DNA of 64,000 nucleotides from Chamaecrista fasciculata (GCA_003254925.1 QANZ01036985.1:1-64000), one strand, 5' to 3'; positions 1 through 11,830 are shown, counted from the stretch's first letter. Notes: a model not told the origin generated them from the sequence alone. Program-made: numbers and translations.

Positions 1-120
1 TTTTTTTTTTTTTTATGAAAATTCATATAGATTAGGCAACGATCAAATTCATAACTTGAGAGTATTAGTAATCATTAGCCAAAGATCCAAATTCACAACT
101 TCAAAGTATGGCAAACGTAC

Positions 121-540
121 TGTTGGTACCCCCAATGTTTGGAGTCATTTTCAGTTATACCCAACGTTTCACATTTGAGTCAATTATACCCCCAATGCGG
201 CATTTTTTTTTTTATTTTAAGGTCTTCAAGTTTCCATTATTTAGAAATCCTCCATTCTCTCAAAATTTTTCTTTCACACGAGTTCCTAACTAATTACAGA
301 ACAATCCAGAATGTTACAACGACGATGAAGTGTGGTGCTGATGTTTTAGGGTAAGAGAAGGAGGGTTGTTAATGGCTTCTAAGGACCTGTTTGTTAAAAA
401 TGACAAACATTCAGGATTGTTCTGTAATTAGTTAGGGATTGGGGTATGATTGACTCAAATGTAAACGTTAGGGGTATAACTGACTAAAAAAATGTTGGGG
501 GTATAACTAAAAATGACCCTATACATTGGCAGTACCAACA
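121..540. repeat. Short inverted-end element (MITE-like)
   Basis: The ends are inverted: it opens with tgttggtac and closes with gtaccaaca. Behind the ends lie phrases of the type 'ccccaatgtttgg / cagttataccc' on the left and their complements on the right. No coding potential was seen. The class is not clear from the ends alone. Confidence 0.6.
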
Positions 541-921
541 ATATCTTTGCATGGGATACGCTTTAAAAAGTCTGATTGATGGAACAATGGAACCTTTTCA
601 CAGTTGGATCACCTCATGTATGGGGTGATCCAATTTTTTCATTAATTTTAATTTTTTTTTTATTTAAAAAACTAAAAAGAGAGAAAGACACATTTATTGG
701 ATTGTTGTGGCACCGATTTGTTCTATATCATTGCCCATTAGTAATTATTATATTGAGTTACTAATTTAAATATAGAATTATCTTGTAACAAAGTTTAATC
801 GATATATTATACAATCATATATTTGATGAGTCTAACAAAATTTATTTAGTTTATTAATCCTTATTTCAAATTTTAATTTTGAATTAGAGGCATATCAAAA
901 AGGTAAAAGTACTCTTGGTAC

Positions 922-1091
922 TAGCACTGTTAAACGGGCCGGCCCGCCCCGGCCCGTTACGGGCCACGGGCTAAACGGGCCGGGCCGTTTAGGCCCGTTT
1001 TTAAACGGGCCAAATTTTTTAAGCCCAAGCCCGCCCATTTAGCGGGCGGGCCGGGCCGGCCCGCGGGCCTAAGCCCGTTTTGACAGTGCTA
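922..1091. mobile_element. GC-rich hAT-type MITE with 8-bp target duplication
   Basis: The 170-bp element is very rich in gggcc/ggccc in otherwise AT-rich DNA. It starts tagcactgttaaacgggc and ends gcccgttttgacagtgcta, an imperfect terminal inverted repeat. It is flanked on both sides by the same 8 bases, cttggtac (914-921 and 1092-1099). An 8-bp duplication is the hAT superfamily mark. It carries no transposase. Its flanks are themselves a repeat of the 'cagttataccccc' kind, so it is a nested insertion. Confidence 0.75.
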
Positions 1092-1320
1092 CTTGGTACC
1101 TTCAAAGTATGCGGTTATTTTCAGTTATACCCCCGAAGTTTATTTTAGTCAATTATACCCCCAAAGTATGAGGTCAGTTTCAGACTTTCAGTTTATACCC
1201 CAACGATTTTTTTAAGTCAATTATACCCCAAATCTTTTCCTTTTGTGTCAATCATACCCCCAAATTAGAAGGTATTTGGGGGTACAATTGCCTCATCTAA
1301 AAGTTACCTTTGTTAGGTTA
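1092..1320. repeat. Degraded inverted-end repeat, host of the 922-1091 insertion
   Basis: It carries the same phrases as the 121-540 element (ttcaaagtatg, cagttatacccc, gtcaattatacccc), with a partial right side. The left remnant lies just before 914. No gene is visible. Confidence 0.5.
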
Positions 1321-1479
1321 TGACTGTGGAGGGTTTGCCATGAATGTGGAAGGCTTTTTGTAGATGATGCTAGTGGCAAATTGCTTCAGGAATTCCCCCT
1401 CTAGTTACTCAAAACTATTTTTGAGTTCCCCCTCTAGTTACTCAAAACTATTGATGGAGTAATCAGATAGCTTGGTGTG

Positions 1480-1645
1480 GCAATTTAATCCTTGCCTGAG
1501 GGTGGTTGGAAACAACTTACACTTTGTACCTTCGATGACCAAGGCGATTTGCATAGTTGCTTTGAAAGCCTTCTAGTGCATGTTAGGATCCATTTTCGAC
1601 TCGTACAGGGTCAGTTTAATAGGCATCTTGAAGCCTAGTGGAAGA
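1480..1645 (-). mobile_element. Gypsy-type gag remnant (fossil)
   Basis: Conceptual minus-strand translation shows a retrotransposon gag-like pattern: YESKMDPN, then KAFKATMQIA, then KLFPTTL. This resembles the DP..H..AF...M / C.-FP-TL signature of plant Ty3/gypsy capsid domains. It is a short, broken and probably old piece with no recognisable ends. A 27-bp direct repeat (ttccccctctagttactc core, near 1389 and 1427) lies just to its left. Confidence 0.4.
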
Positions 1646-1789
1646 ATATCCTACTAAATTGTCATGCTGGAAGGCCCATTCTGAGAGAAGAAAAAGTTCT
1701 TGATTGTCCCTCTAAATCAGCCTCCCCTGCTTGTGATGATGGGTTACTAGAGCTTGGATTAGAGTTGTTGGCAGTATCAATAAGATTTG

Positions 1790-1973
1790 AGTTTCTTTTT
1801 CTATTAATTTTACATTACACGTCAGAACCACGTAGAATCTAACGTTAATATTTGACTAAAGTAAAAAAAAAAGGATAAAATTGATCAAAATATAAAATTT
1901 TAGAGATAAAATTGACAACAAAAAGATATTAAAGATGAAACTGAAAATTGATGTAAAGTTTATGGACGAAAAT
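1790..1973. repeat. Partial copy of the 'aatttcgtcc' inverted-repeat family
   Basis: It contains the same internal run as the complete copies at 8895-9370 and 60474-60843 (tctattaattttacatta, then gataaaattgac, then gatgtaaagttt). Only one half is left. Confidence 0.55.
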
Positions 1974-2275
1974 GATATTTATTCCCCTCCTAATAATAGT
2001 AGAGGAAAGACAACTCTTCAAATTTCATCATATTCAAAACATTCATAACAACATCTTTATTTCATTATTTATTATTTTCATTTCATTTCATTATTTCTTA
2101 CCATTTTTATCCTTATACAATTTTGAAAAATCCATAAACTTATTTCAACTAATCACAATCATTATATACCTTTTTATATAATTTCACATCCTATTTAACA
2201 TTATATTTTTTCAAATTATCCAAATACCAATTCATCATTTCATCTCATTCCACTACTCCATATCATCTTAAATGA
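1974..2275. repeat. Partial Tourist/Harbinger-like element
   Basis: The sequence is pyrimidine-rich (tttcatttcattatttc, atttcacatcctattt, caatcattatatacc). It matches the right half of the 12231-13238 element and, inverted, part of the 10803-11827 element. No intact left end is seen. Confidence 0.5.
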
Positions 2276-2299
2276 AACATCGAACTTAAATACCTAATT

Positions 2300-5200
2300 C
2301 TAGTGATGGTGGTGGCCATGATAGGTTGGGCTAGCCAATATTGCAAGATGCATTTGTCTCTTTTCTCTGAAATACTCAACCGCTAGCTCTTGTTTAGGGA
2401 GATTATGCTTGATGATTGGAATTTCCAAGAAATTATTCATCCAAGTGTAAAGCTTAGGAAAATCATTGACTGTGATGAACTTCAGTTCAATCACATCTTC
2501 CATAGCCACCAATGTGTGAGCCACCCATCCCAAAGCAATATCTGCCATTCCAATAGTGTTCCCACCAAAGAACTTTTTCTTTATACCAATCCCACTATTC
2601 TCTTCTATGATTCTTAGAGTTTCCATTATGGTCTCCTTGATTGCCTTCTCTTGCATTTCTCCGGTGTAGCGGAAAAAACTCATCATGGGTATGGTCTATT
2701 TGGGAAAATTAAGGGTAAATTATAAAAACAGTCCAATGGTTTGCTTTGTTTACACGATAATACTCTGATTAAAAAATTGTAAATTAAGGCTTGTGGTCTG
2801 CACCATCAATACATTGGGACTACGTCGTTAAAAATTAAAAATTAATTGAAGGTGATAGATAAAATTCTCATTTCAATCCTTAATTAAGGATAAAAATGAA
2901 ACATAGTGTAAATATTAGGGACTAAAATGAAATTTTCACATATCATATTCAGTTAATTTTAATCGTAGGACCTGATATAATAACAGTGCAAATCACAAGC
3001 CCCATTTTGCAACTTTTTGAACAATAGAATATTATCGTAGAAATAAGTCAAACCACAAGGATTATTTTTGTAATTACCCAAAAATTAATGATAAGATTGT
3101 GAGAATGACACTAGAACAAATAAAATAGTGCTTAATAAATGAAAAACTTTTAGCCGATTCATAAAAAACAAAAAGAAAAGGAAAATCATGCATCAATCAA
3201 CATTAGCACATCTAAAGGAATATGATTCTAGTGATATCTTATCTAATGATGCTTGTCTTAGAAAAGGGTTGATTATTTTTACTTTGTAAGAATGATACTT
3301 GGCTTTCTCTTACTTTTAAATGAATTATGTTTCAGACAAAAAAAACAATGTGATTCTCATGTAATAATTTAAATAATTGTGAGTCAAGTGATATTTTGGA
3401 CACATCTTGCATTTTTTTTTCAAAATAGTTTAAAATAATCAACTGTCAAGTATTTGTCCACTAGTTGGACAGTTGGACTATATTGCTTAGGGCGTTATAT
3501 ATAATTTTCTAGCCTTACAAGTCACGCCTCTTTTATATTATTTTGATGAGTTGATGGAATAAAACAAAATTAATTATTTTGTAAAAATTATTTCATCTCG
3601 ACTAATTGTCTTGAGTCATGGGTCAAATTAATTTTTCCAATTAACTTTATAATCATTGCAATTACAATGATGGTGACAAAAATTCATGTTTAGGGTGTCC
3701 AGAGAAAATCTTAAATATAAAAGACTTTTTTTTTTCATTAAAATTTGGGGTTAGACTATAATGTAAAGTTTGATTTTTTACATGGGATGCAATGGATCAT
3801 AAGCCAATAAGATAATGACATGTGGAAAAGTTAGTTGTGTGTAACTAATGATGTGACTCCATACACAGTTTTGATTGGTTGAAAAAATTATTATTTTTTT
3901 ATTATTTTTCAGCATTAAATTACATCAGTAGCTATAATTATGCCACATCAGCAATTGCAATCAAACTTTGCATCTTAGACTAACCCTAAAATTTGAGCCT
4001 CCGCAAGGACCGCCACATCTTCAAAAAATTAAAGAATGATATAATTATGATTAATATAATTTTTTAATAAATTATTAATTTTAAATTTTTGAAAAATATG
4101 ATTTCCTATCATCAATTGTTAAGCATAATTTTAATGAATTGAAAATCATATCAAATTTGTCATTAAAATTTAGCTAATTTCTTTAACAAAAGACTATATA
4201 ATTTTGTCCATTAATTAAAATAACAATTCAGATTTAATGGTAAATATGATTTTCTTTCATCAATTGAGATTAGGTTAATTTGTAATTAAAGTTTGGGTTA
4301 CTTATTGAACATAAGAAACAAATTGATTTTGTAATTGTATTGTTCAGGAGAAAAAAAATTATGATTTTATTTTTTAGAGATTAAATAAAAAAATTTATCA
4401 TTATTTAAAGATCAAATCCTTAATTTACATCAAATCAAAGTATGTTACAAAGATATGTCTCAAGTACCAATTTTGTGGCAACAAAAAAACTGTAAAATAA
4501 AGAGAAAACTTTGATCTTTGAATTTATACCAAGTCAATTAATCAGACTGAATAATCAAAATATACTTCTCAATCTTTGAATTATTGGAATTGTCAATGAT
4601 TTGGTCTTTAGGTCAAATTGAGGGACCAAAAAGTACAAATTCAGGGACTAAATAGTATAAATTTAGTACAAGTTCAGGGATAAAAAGTATAAAATTGGTT
4701 AAAATATAAAGACCAAATAGTATTAATTTAGTACAAATTTCAAGACCAAAAAGTATAAAATTAGTTCAAATCTAGGGATCAAATAGTATTAATTTAGCAC
4801 AAACATGGGGACGAAAAAGTATAAAATAATTCAACTTCAGGGACCAAATCGTCACTAGGGACCAAACAGTTGATTCTTGAAATATTTCAAGGACGAAATC
4901 GTGTATTTCAATTATTAAATAATTGATTAGTTGACTCGATACAAATACATGGACCAAATAATAGGTTTCTTCTAAAATAAACATGTTTGTGGTTTTGGGA
5001 AAGCACTTCATGAACAAGAAAGTGCAAAATTATATATATTTGTTACCTTTTCATCAATGAATTTTGACCACCAACGAATAATAGACCTCTCATGAGCATC
5101 CTGAGGTAGAAGAGGGTTGTGAGGCCAAGTCTCATCAATGTATTGAAGAATGACCATGGACTCTGCTATTGGCTTCCCATTGTGAACAAGCACAGGCACT

Positions 5201-5352
5201 TTCTTGTGGATGGGATTGTATTGTAATAAGAGATTGCTCTTGTTGAAGAGATCTTCACCAAAGTATTCAAAAACCACACCCTTCAATTTTAGTGCCCAAA
5301 TGACTCTTTGGGTGAAAGGGCTTGCCCATAGGCCAAAAACCTTAACATCCAT
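2300..5352 (-). CDS. Tau-class glutathione S-transferase, two exons
   Basis: Exon 1 is 5352-5047 (102 codons). Exon 2 is 2695-2300 (131 codons plus stop). The joint is phase 0, FIDEK followed by TIPMMSFF, giving 233 residues, normal for plant GSTU proteins. Exon 1 is the thioredoxin-like domain: the catalytic serine is in ASPF (about residue 11), and [16 protein letters not shown] is the glutathione-binding loop. Exon 2 is the helical domain with [14 protein letters not shown]. GSTUs join glutathione to electrophiles in the cytosol and often respond to stress. The intron is about 2.35 kb, long for this family, and contains an inverted-end repeat near 4515-4980. The C-terminus ends YHGHHHH, a natural histidine-rich tail. 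Both exons are open and the splice sites are canonical, so the gene looks whole. Its substrate cannot be told from sequence. Confidence 0.9.
4515..4980. repeat. Inverted-end repeat in the GST intron
   Basis: It is built from repeating phrases such as gaccaaatagtattaattt and aaaagtataaaatta, spaced about 45-60 bp. A close relative lies at 9700-10145. It looks like a non-autonomous element with internal minisatellite-like expansion. Confidence 0.55.
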
Positions 5353-5435
5353 ATATATGCTTTTGGTGATTTCAGTATAAAAGGCAATTGAGGTTTTTGT
5401 TTTGGTGATATGGTGTGTTAATGTTAGAATGAAGG

Positions 5436-5445
5436 CTTTATAAAG
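5436..5445 (-). promoter_or_regulatory. Probable TATA box of the GST gene
   Basis: The minus strand reads ctttataaag about 90 bases before the start codon at 5352. The position fits a short 5' leader. This is inferred from sequence only. Confidence 0.45.
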
Positions 5446-5702
5446 TGGATAGTTGGACTTTTTTCTGATTCTATGGGCGTATTTGCAAGAAAATTTTGAA
5501 ACGGAAGGAGGAAAAGGAAATACTAATCAAACCTTCAGATGTTACCATTGACCCAAACCTACAAATTGGACAAAGTTTGACTAGGTAGCCAAATTACTGA
5601 AGCTTCATTATTTATAATTAGTTGTCCTAAAATAATAACTAAACAAATAATAATAATTGAACAAGCACAGATGAATGATTATTTGCAAACAAATGATAAA
5701 TA

Positions 5703-6115
5703 AATGGCCAAAATGCACACACCCCACTTTTAAGTTGGGTGCACATAATACCCTTGAGTTTTTAATTTGTGCAAATAGGACCCCCTGAGTTTTCAATTAC
5801 GTGCAAATAACACCCTTATGTTAAATTTAGGCCAAATCAGTGAGGGTATAATAGTAATTTTATAAAAAATCTAGGCCAAAGTCCTATTTTGTTCTCTCAA
5901 ATTTACTCAAAGTTTCGTTTTGGTCCCTCAAATTTCCAAAAAGTTTCATCGTTAGTTCGTGTCCACTTTCCATCCAATTTTTCCGTTAATTAAAAGAAAA
6001 AATTGGTTTATATTCCCTAAAAGTTTTATATTTTTAATTAAAGTTCTTTCTTTTTATAATAGGAGCAAAATGTAAGAAAAAATGATAAATTAGGATTTAA
6101 AACATATTTGCCCCC
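5703..6115. repeat. Fragments of 'ggccaaa...' repeats, ending at a single N
   Basis: Two partial units start with ggccaaaatgcacac (5706) and ggccaaagtcctatttt (near 5874). The second is related to 58659-58915. The homology stops at the lone N at 6116, which probably marks an assembly join. Confidence 0.45.
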
Positions 6116-6345
6116 NTGCACCATGACTCTCGAGAAGCATCTAGTGCATGTATCTCTATACACCGAGGTCATGCTGGTCTTAGTTCATTTACGTTCCCAC
6201 GTGAATGATCGACCAGGGACAGTTTTAGATTAATTATCATATACTTAATCAAGGACGTTATCATAGTAAACACGCTAATAATATGATAACCATTAATTTA
6301 TCTCCATAAATTAATTAATATGTTCAAAACATATTTATAAAATGA

Positions 6346-6690
6346 TTGGCCCTAGGGCACAATCTCCAACACCTTCTTCTTTTCTTCAAATCAAAGCACC
6401 ATTCTTCTTCTTCTTCCACATCTGTCAATGCATCTTCTGAAACCCTAACTTTGCCGAAGACACTGCCGTCGCCGCAACCGAGGCCATCGTATCTGAATCC
6501 TCACGGATTGTGTTCGTCGCTCTACGAGGTTCCAGGTATTCCCACCAGCGCCTCAATTCAGGAGATTAAGGCAGTGTACCGACGACTGGCGAGAGTTTTC
6601 CATCCGGATGTGGCGGCGATTGAGCGGAAAACTCGTCGGCAGACGAGTTCATGAGGATAATCTGCAAGGAAGTGAAGTTGTTAGAGAACA
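6346..6690 (+). pseudogene. Broken chloroplast DnaJ (J11-like) copy
   Basis: The reading shows a serine-rich leader like a plastid transit peptide, then SLYEVPGIPTSASIQEIKAVYRRLARVFHPDVAAI, which contains the J-domain HPD motif. No ATG opens this frame: the stretch begins after a stop, and the nearby ATG at 6342 is in another frame. After AAIERK the frame shifts; the shifted frame continues SSADEFMRI, the usual next residues of J11/J20-type proteins. The rest of the J domain is missing, and repeat DNA follows. J11-type proteins are small Hsp70 co-chaperones of plastids. This copy has no intron where one could be judged and looks like a dead fragment. Confidence 0.75.
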
Positions 6691-6739
6691 ATAAAAATCT
6701 GCACATGTCAACCGTAAGGTTATTGATAGCTACACTTTA

Positions 6740-7735
6740 GTCCTTTCGATCAACGTGTTCTATTCTTGCACATGTCAACCGTAAGGTTATTGATAGCTAG
6801 ATCTTTCCAGATAGTTTCATGGATAGTTTTCTTTGGTCTTCCCCTTCCTCGGATTATAGGATTTTCTACCATTTGATCAACTCTGCGTACCGAGGCCTCT
6901 AAAGGTCTTCTTTGCACATGCCCAAACCACCTAAGGCGTGTTTCGACCAATTTCTCAATGATAGGCGCCACACCAACCTCCTCTCTGATGACCTCATTTC
7001 TGATTTTATCCTTAATAGTATGACCACACATCCAACGAAGCATTCTCATCTCAGTCACGCTGAATTTTTTGCTCATGCTGCCCTTTTATCGCCCAACATT
7101 CAGTACCATACAATAGAGCGGGTCTTATTGCCGTACGGTAAAATTTTCCTTTTAGCTTAATCGGCACTTTTTTATCACAGATAACCCCTGAAGCCTTTCT
7201 CCACTTCATCCACCCTGCTTGAATCCTGTGATTAACATCCTCTTCTATTTCCCCATTGCTTTTCAATATCGTTCCCAAATACTTAAAGCTTGTGGCTTCT
7301 TGTAACTGATGATCACCAAGTTTCACAATATTTGTAAGATCCCCTTCTCTGTCACTGAACTTACACGCCATAAACTCTGTCTTACTTCTACTAATACGAA
7401 AAACTAAGTCCCCAAAGCTTGTCTCCACCTTTCTAGTGTTGCATTGACTTCTCCTTTGGAGTATCCGACCAAGACAATGTCATCAGCAAAAATCATGCAC
7501 TTTGGTGCCGCCTCTTGTATATGCTCAGTGAGTACATCCAGTACCACATTAAAGAGGTACGGGCTCAGAGTGGAGCCTTGATGAAGTCCTATGGTAATAG
7601 GAAAATCCCTCGTCGCTCCACTCTGTGTTCTCACACAAGTTGTGACCCCGTTATACATGTCTTGAATTGCCCGTATATAAGCCACATGAACTCCTTTATT
7701 CTCCAAAGCCTTCCACAAAACATCCCTTCCCAAAG
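6740..7735 (-). mobile_element. 5'-truncated LINE, probably RTE clade
   Basis: Minus-strand translation gives the C-terminal half of a non-LTR reverse transcriptase: GLHQGSTLSPYLFNVVLDVL, then the catalytic FADDIVLV, then SFKYLGTIL, WMKWRKASGV and YGTECWAIK. The thumb and tail follow (RMLRWMCGHT, RLRWFGHVQRRP). These are typical of plant RTE-type LINEs. The signal runs through three overlapping frames (7733-7404, 7428-7051, 7076-6750), so it carries at least two frameshifts. The endonuclease and early RT are absent, the usual outcome of incomplete reverse transcription. A 32-bp stretch of the 3' end is repeated directly at about 6700 and 6769. The element is dead. Confidence 0.85.
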
Positions 7736-7781
7736 AAAATATATCCCAAAAAAAAAAAATAAACGAAGAGAAACCCCTTAT

Positions 7782-8413
7782 AGGGATGGCAATGGTTTAG
7801 GATACTTAGGATATCCATCTGTATCCGTCCGAAAAAATATCCGATATCCGTCGAATACCGGATATCGGATACGGATAGTGAAAATTAAATTTTTTTCGGA
7901 TATTGGACGGATACGGATATTGCCCTCGGATACCCTATATCCGTCTGAAATGAACGGATATTTAGGGTATCCGATATCCGATACCCTATTACTTATTTAA
8001 TTTTTATATTTTACTTTTAATTTAACATTTTATATATAAATATTTAAATTTAATTAATTATATTCATATATATTTTTTATATAATCATATTTTAGTTATT
8101 TTATATTTAATTTTTTATTTTAAAAAATAAATTTAAAATGTAAATAAATAATAATTTCATTTAATTATATTAGTTGGCGGATAATGGATATCGGGTACCC
8201 GATATATCCGATTTATAAAATAGGATATCCTATCCTATATCCATATTTTTTCGGATATTTCGGGTATCCGTCGGATACCAGATATCGGATAGAGTGCGGA
8301 TACGGATATTAATTTATCAGATACGGATAGGGTACGGATATTGGATAGGATAAACGGATACGGATACGGATAGTGGCAAAACCACCGGATACCCTATCCG
8401 TTGCCATCCATGT
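7782..8413. mobile_element. hAT-type MITE rich in 'ggatatccg'
   Basis: The 632-bp element starts agggatggcaatgg and ends ccgttgccatccatgt, an imperfect terminal inverted repeat. It is flanked by an 8-bp duplication, ccccttat (7774-7781 and 8414-8421). The subterminal regions carry many copies of gatatccg/cggatatc on both sides of an AT-rich core. Subterminal repeats are typical binding sites for hAT transposases. No coding sequence is present, so it must have moved with help in trans. Confidence 0.85.
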
Positions 8414-8526
8414 CCCCTTATGATTTATGAAGCAAATGAAAGACGCATTTGAGTAATCTTTGAGAATTTGGGATTTGGCATGTGAAGCAGCAAGCATAGC
8501 AAATTAGCCATACATTCCATTAAGGA

Positions 8527-8894
8527 AAAACTACAATTTTGGTCCCCATACTTTAGACCAACTATCAATTTTGTTCTCAATTCTTTTTTATAGTCAATAT
8601 TGTCTATAATATTTCACATTTTAGTCAATTTTATCATTTGTTCGTACTTTAGTTAAATAATAATGACAAAATTTACATGGCTAATAGTATATAATATAAA
8701 ATTGATAGAAAAAGAAACTCAAATTCCAACTCAAATTAAAAAATAAGTTGCATTTTGTTGTTAATTTATTGAAAGAAGTTAGTTAAATGATTAAATTGAC
8801 CAAAATGTAAGAGATTGGAGACGAAATTGACCAATGAAAAGATTAGAGACAAAATTAATAATTGATGTAAAGTTTGGTAACAAAATTAGTACTT
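8527..8894. repeat. Inverted-repeat element, 'aatttcgtcc' family, copy 1
   Basis: The left side reads ttttggtccccatacttt and the right side gtaaagtttggtaacaaaatt. It directly abuts the next copy at 8895, so two relatives stand head to tail. Confidence 0.55.
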
Positions 8895-9370
8895 GGCAAA
8901 AGTACTAATTTCGTCCCCAAACTTTATACCAACTGTTAATTTCGTCCATAATCTTTTTTTGTTGTCAATTTCGTCCTCAGTCTTTCATATTTTAGTCAAG
9001 TTTATCTTTTGACTAACTTCTTTCAATAAGTTAACGATAGATTGCATCCTTTTTTTTAATCTGAGTTAGGATTTGAATTTTTTTTTCTATCAATTTTACA
9101 TTATATATCATTAGCCACATAGATTTTGTCGTTAATATTTGGCTAAAGTAAAATTGATATGTAATGTAAAATTTATAAAAAAAAAACTCAAATCTTAACT
9201 CAGATTGGAAAACAGGATGCAACTTATCGTTAATTTATTGAAAAAAGTTAGTCAAAGAGTAAAATTGACCAAAATACAAAACAATAAGGACGATATTGAC
9301 AACAACAAAAATATTGAAGACAAATTTGACAATTAATGTAAAGTTTGAGAACGAAATTAATACTTTTATT
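8895..9370. repeat. Inverted-repeat element, 'aatttcgtcc' family, copy 2
   Basis: It starts ggcaaaagtactaatttcg and ends acgaaattaatactttt, near-complementary ends. Related copies lie at 53103-53484 and 60474-60843. It has no coding capacity and is MITE-like. Confidence 0.65.
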
Positions 9371-9699
9371 AACCTATATACTTCAATATCTTAAAAACCA
9401 AATTGTAAAATCTTTGAAGTACCTAGAACCTGGATTATCTGCTAGAGAACGAATAGCGATCGATCCACCCACCAGCACTCCAGCAGGAACAATATGTTAT
9501 ACTAATATAACAATGAAATAGAGACACTCAATATGCAGGGAATTGAGAGATACTTTACTGGAAATGAAATGGATTCAAAATCCTACACAATTAACCCAAA
9601 AGCAAGCATAAAGGTTCAGAATGGAAACAACAGAAAGAGAGGTAAAAGATAGAATCCGCAAAGAGAGAGAGAATGTCAGAATGTCAGAATGGATTCCTA

Positions 9700-10145
9700 T
9701 ACTACTCAGTCCCTGAATTATTGCAATTCTCAACGATTTGGCCCTTGAGTCAAACTTAGGAACAAAAAAGTACAAATTCAGAGATTAAATAGCATAAATT
9801 TAGTACTTTAGGGACCAAAAAATATAAGGACCAAAAAGTATAAAATTAGTTCAAATTTAGAGACCAAATAGTATTAATTTAGAGACTAAATAGTATTAAT
9901 TTAGTACAAATTTAAGGACCAAAAAGTATAAAATTAGTTCAAATTTAGAGACCAAATAGTATTAATTTAGTACAAACTCAGAGACCAAAAAGTATAAAAT
10001 TAATTCAAATCTAGGTATCAAATCGTCACTAAGGACTAAATAGTTGATAATTGAAATATTTCATGGACCAAATTATGTATTTCGATTATTTAGTAATTGA
10101 TTAATTAACTCAGTATAAATTTAAAAGACGAAATAGTAGGTTTTC
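9700..10145. repeat. Element with internal 'accaaaaagtataaaatta' repeats
   Basis: It is the same family as the GST-intron repeat at 4515-4980. The units gaccaaatagtattaattt and accaaaaagtataaaatta recur at least three times between 9840 and 10010. Confidence 0.55.
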
Positions 10146-10404
10146 TCCAAACCAAATGAACTATAATGAATATTCTGGCAAAAAAATATGAACTAATGAA
10201 TAGTAAATTGATAACAAAGTAAGAAACATTAGTAAATATATCAATACAAACGTAACCTATCAATAAAAATGCAAGCTTTGATAGATAAAAGAAATATGTT
10301 TGTGTTGGTGCTGTGCCATACAATGTTTGAATTGTTATACTGTCATCAAGTTCAAGTGCTTCATTGGTTTAGTTTTTCTTTTCTTTTTAGCCTTTTTAAT
10401 TTTA

Positions 10405-10672
10405 GGCCAAAGTGCATTTTTGGTATGTATTTGCACTTATGGTTTCATATCTTTTGGAAGGTGCAAAATTGGTCTCATCTTTTTTAATATAGATTTAATC
10501 TCATATCTTTGCAAAAAGTTTCGCAGTTAGTCCTATAATTTGGAACCATTTGCAAAGATATGACACAAATTATGTAACTTGACCAAAAGATATGAGACCA
10601 AAAGTGCAAAAAGAAAAAGGGACCAAATTGAGATCTAAGCAAAAATATGGGACCAAAAATGCATTTTGACCT
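10405..10672. repeat. 'ggccaaagtgcattttt' inverted-repeat element
   Basis: The left end is ggccaaagtgcatttttgg and the right end ccaaaaatgcattttgacc, which are complementary. Relatives lie at 21742-22083, 22651-23028 and 41465-41872. Confidence 0.65.
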
Positions 10673-10802
10673 TAATTTTAATTGAAAATTACTCAAAGGG
10701 TGAAACATCCTTTCTTCTTTATCCCTTTTCCATGACAGCGTTCATATTCCTAGATATTTCAGTTCAAAGGGAAAATCACACTTACTTAAGCTAGAAATCT
10801 CA

Positions 10803-11827
10803 GGTGCTGTTTGGCAACTTCCAATCTTAATCCAATCTCAACCTATGAGATGAGATGAGATGATGTTGAAATTAAGATGAGATGAAATCATGTAGTGGTG
10901 TTTGGATGGTTTGAGAGAAAATGATACATAATAGGGTGTGAAATTATATAAAAGGGCATGTAATGATTGTGGTTGGTTGAAATATGATTATGGATTTTTT
11001 TAATTTGTATAGGGGTAGAAATGGTATGAAATAATGATGTTGAGATGGAGATTGAGATGAGATGATAGGTGTTTGGGTGGGGTTTGACTGGGATGATATT
11101 GGGATGAGATGATCTTGGAAAGCGTGATTTCTCAATCCTATGGGATGATGGATTTTGGTCCATCCTATTGGATGAGATTATGGGCCAAAATGAAAATAAC
11201 ATTAAAATTCTTTTGAGAATGCAATTTGGTCCATAAACTTGTATCCGGCCAATTAATCAATCCCTAACATGTGTGAGTGATAATTCAAAGCTCGTAGAGA
11301 ATCTCAGCCATGAATAATGGGGCACATTTATGAATTTGAATATAAAGAAAATAATAAGTAATATTTTGGGGACTAGATTGAAAATAACATGAAAAGTATT
11401 GTAAACATAAAATTTGGTCCATAACATTGTATCGGTCCAAAGAATCGGTCCCTAATATCTGTATCGGTCCAAAGATATAAGCTTGNAGTGAGAGAGAGAG
11501 AAAAAAAATTAATAAGGAATGATTGAGAGAGAGAAAATTATAAGTGTAATAAATGAGGGTATGTAAAATATAGGTAAAATTATTATTTTGTCTAATTATC
11601 TTTTTTATATTTGTATTAAAGTGTAGGTAAATATAGGTATATAATTAGGGGTAGATTAGTAAATTTATGATAAATAGGATGATGATTTGGATGAGATGAT
11701 GATTTGGATGAGATGAGATGAGATTATGTGTCACACAAACACTCAAACTAGATTGTTCATCTAATTTTAGGTTGAGATTAGGATTAAGATGAAATGAATT
11801 TGGGATGATGATTTCCCAAAGAGGCCC
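10803..11827. mobile_element. Tourist/PIF-Harbinger-like element, about 1 kb
   Basis: The ends are ggtgctgtttggcaa and, inverted, gggcctctttgggaa. They are flanked by the 3-bp duplication tca (10800-10802 and 11828-11830), as expected for PIF/Harbinger. Behind the ends lie complementary gatgagatgaga-type runs. The inside carries a second repeat (11215-11480, 'ggtccataa...') and a single N at 11486. No transposase frame was seen. Confidence 0.65.
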
Positions 11828-11830
11828 TCA

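Noticed and set aside
7515-8000. 161-codon plus-strand frame
   Set aside because: It crosses the LINE in antisense and then the ggatatcc-rich hAT element; it is composition, not a gene.
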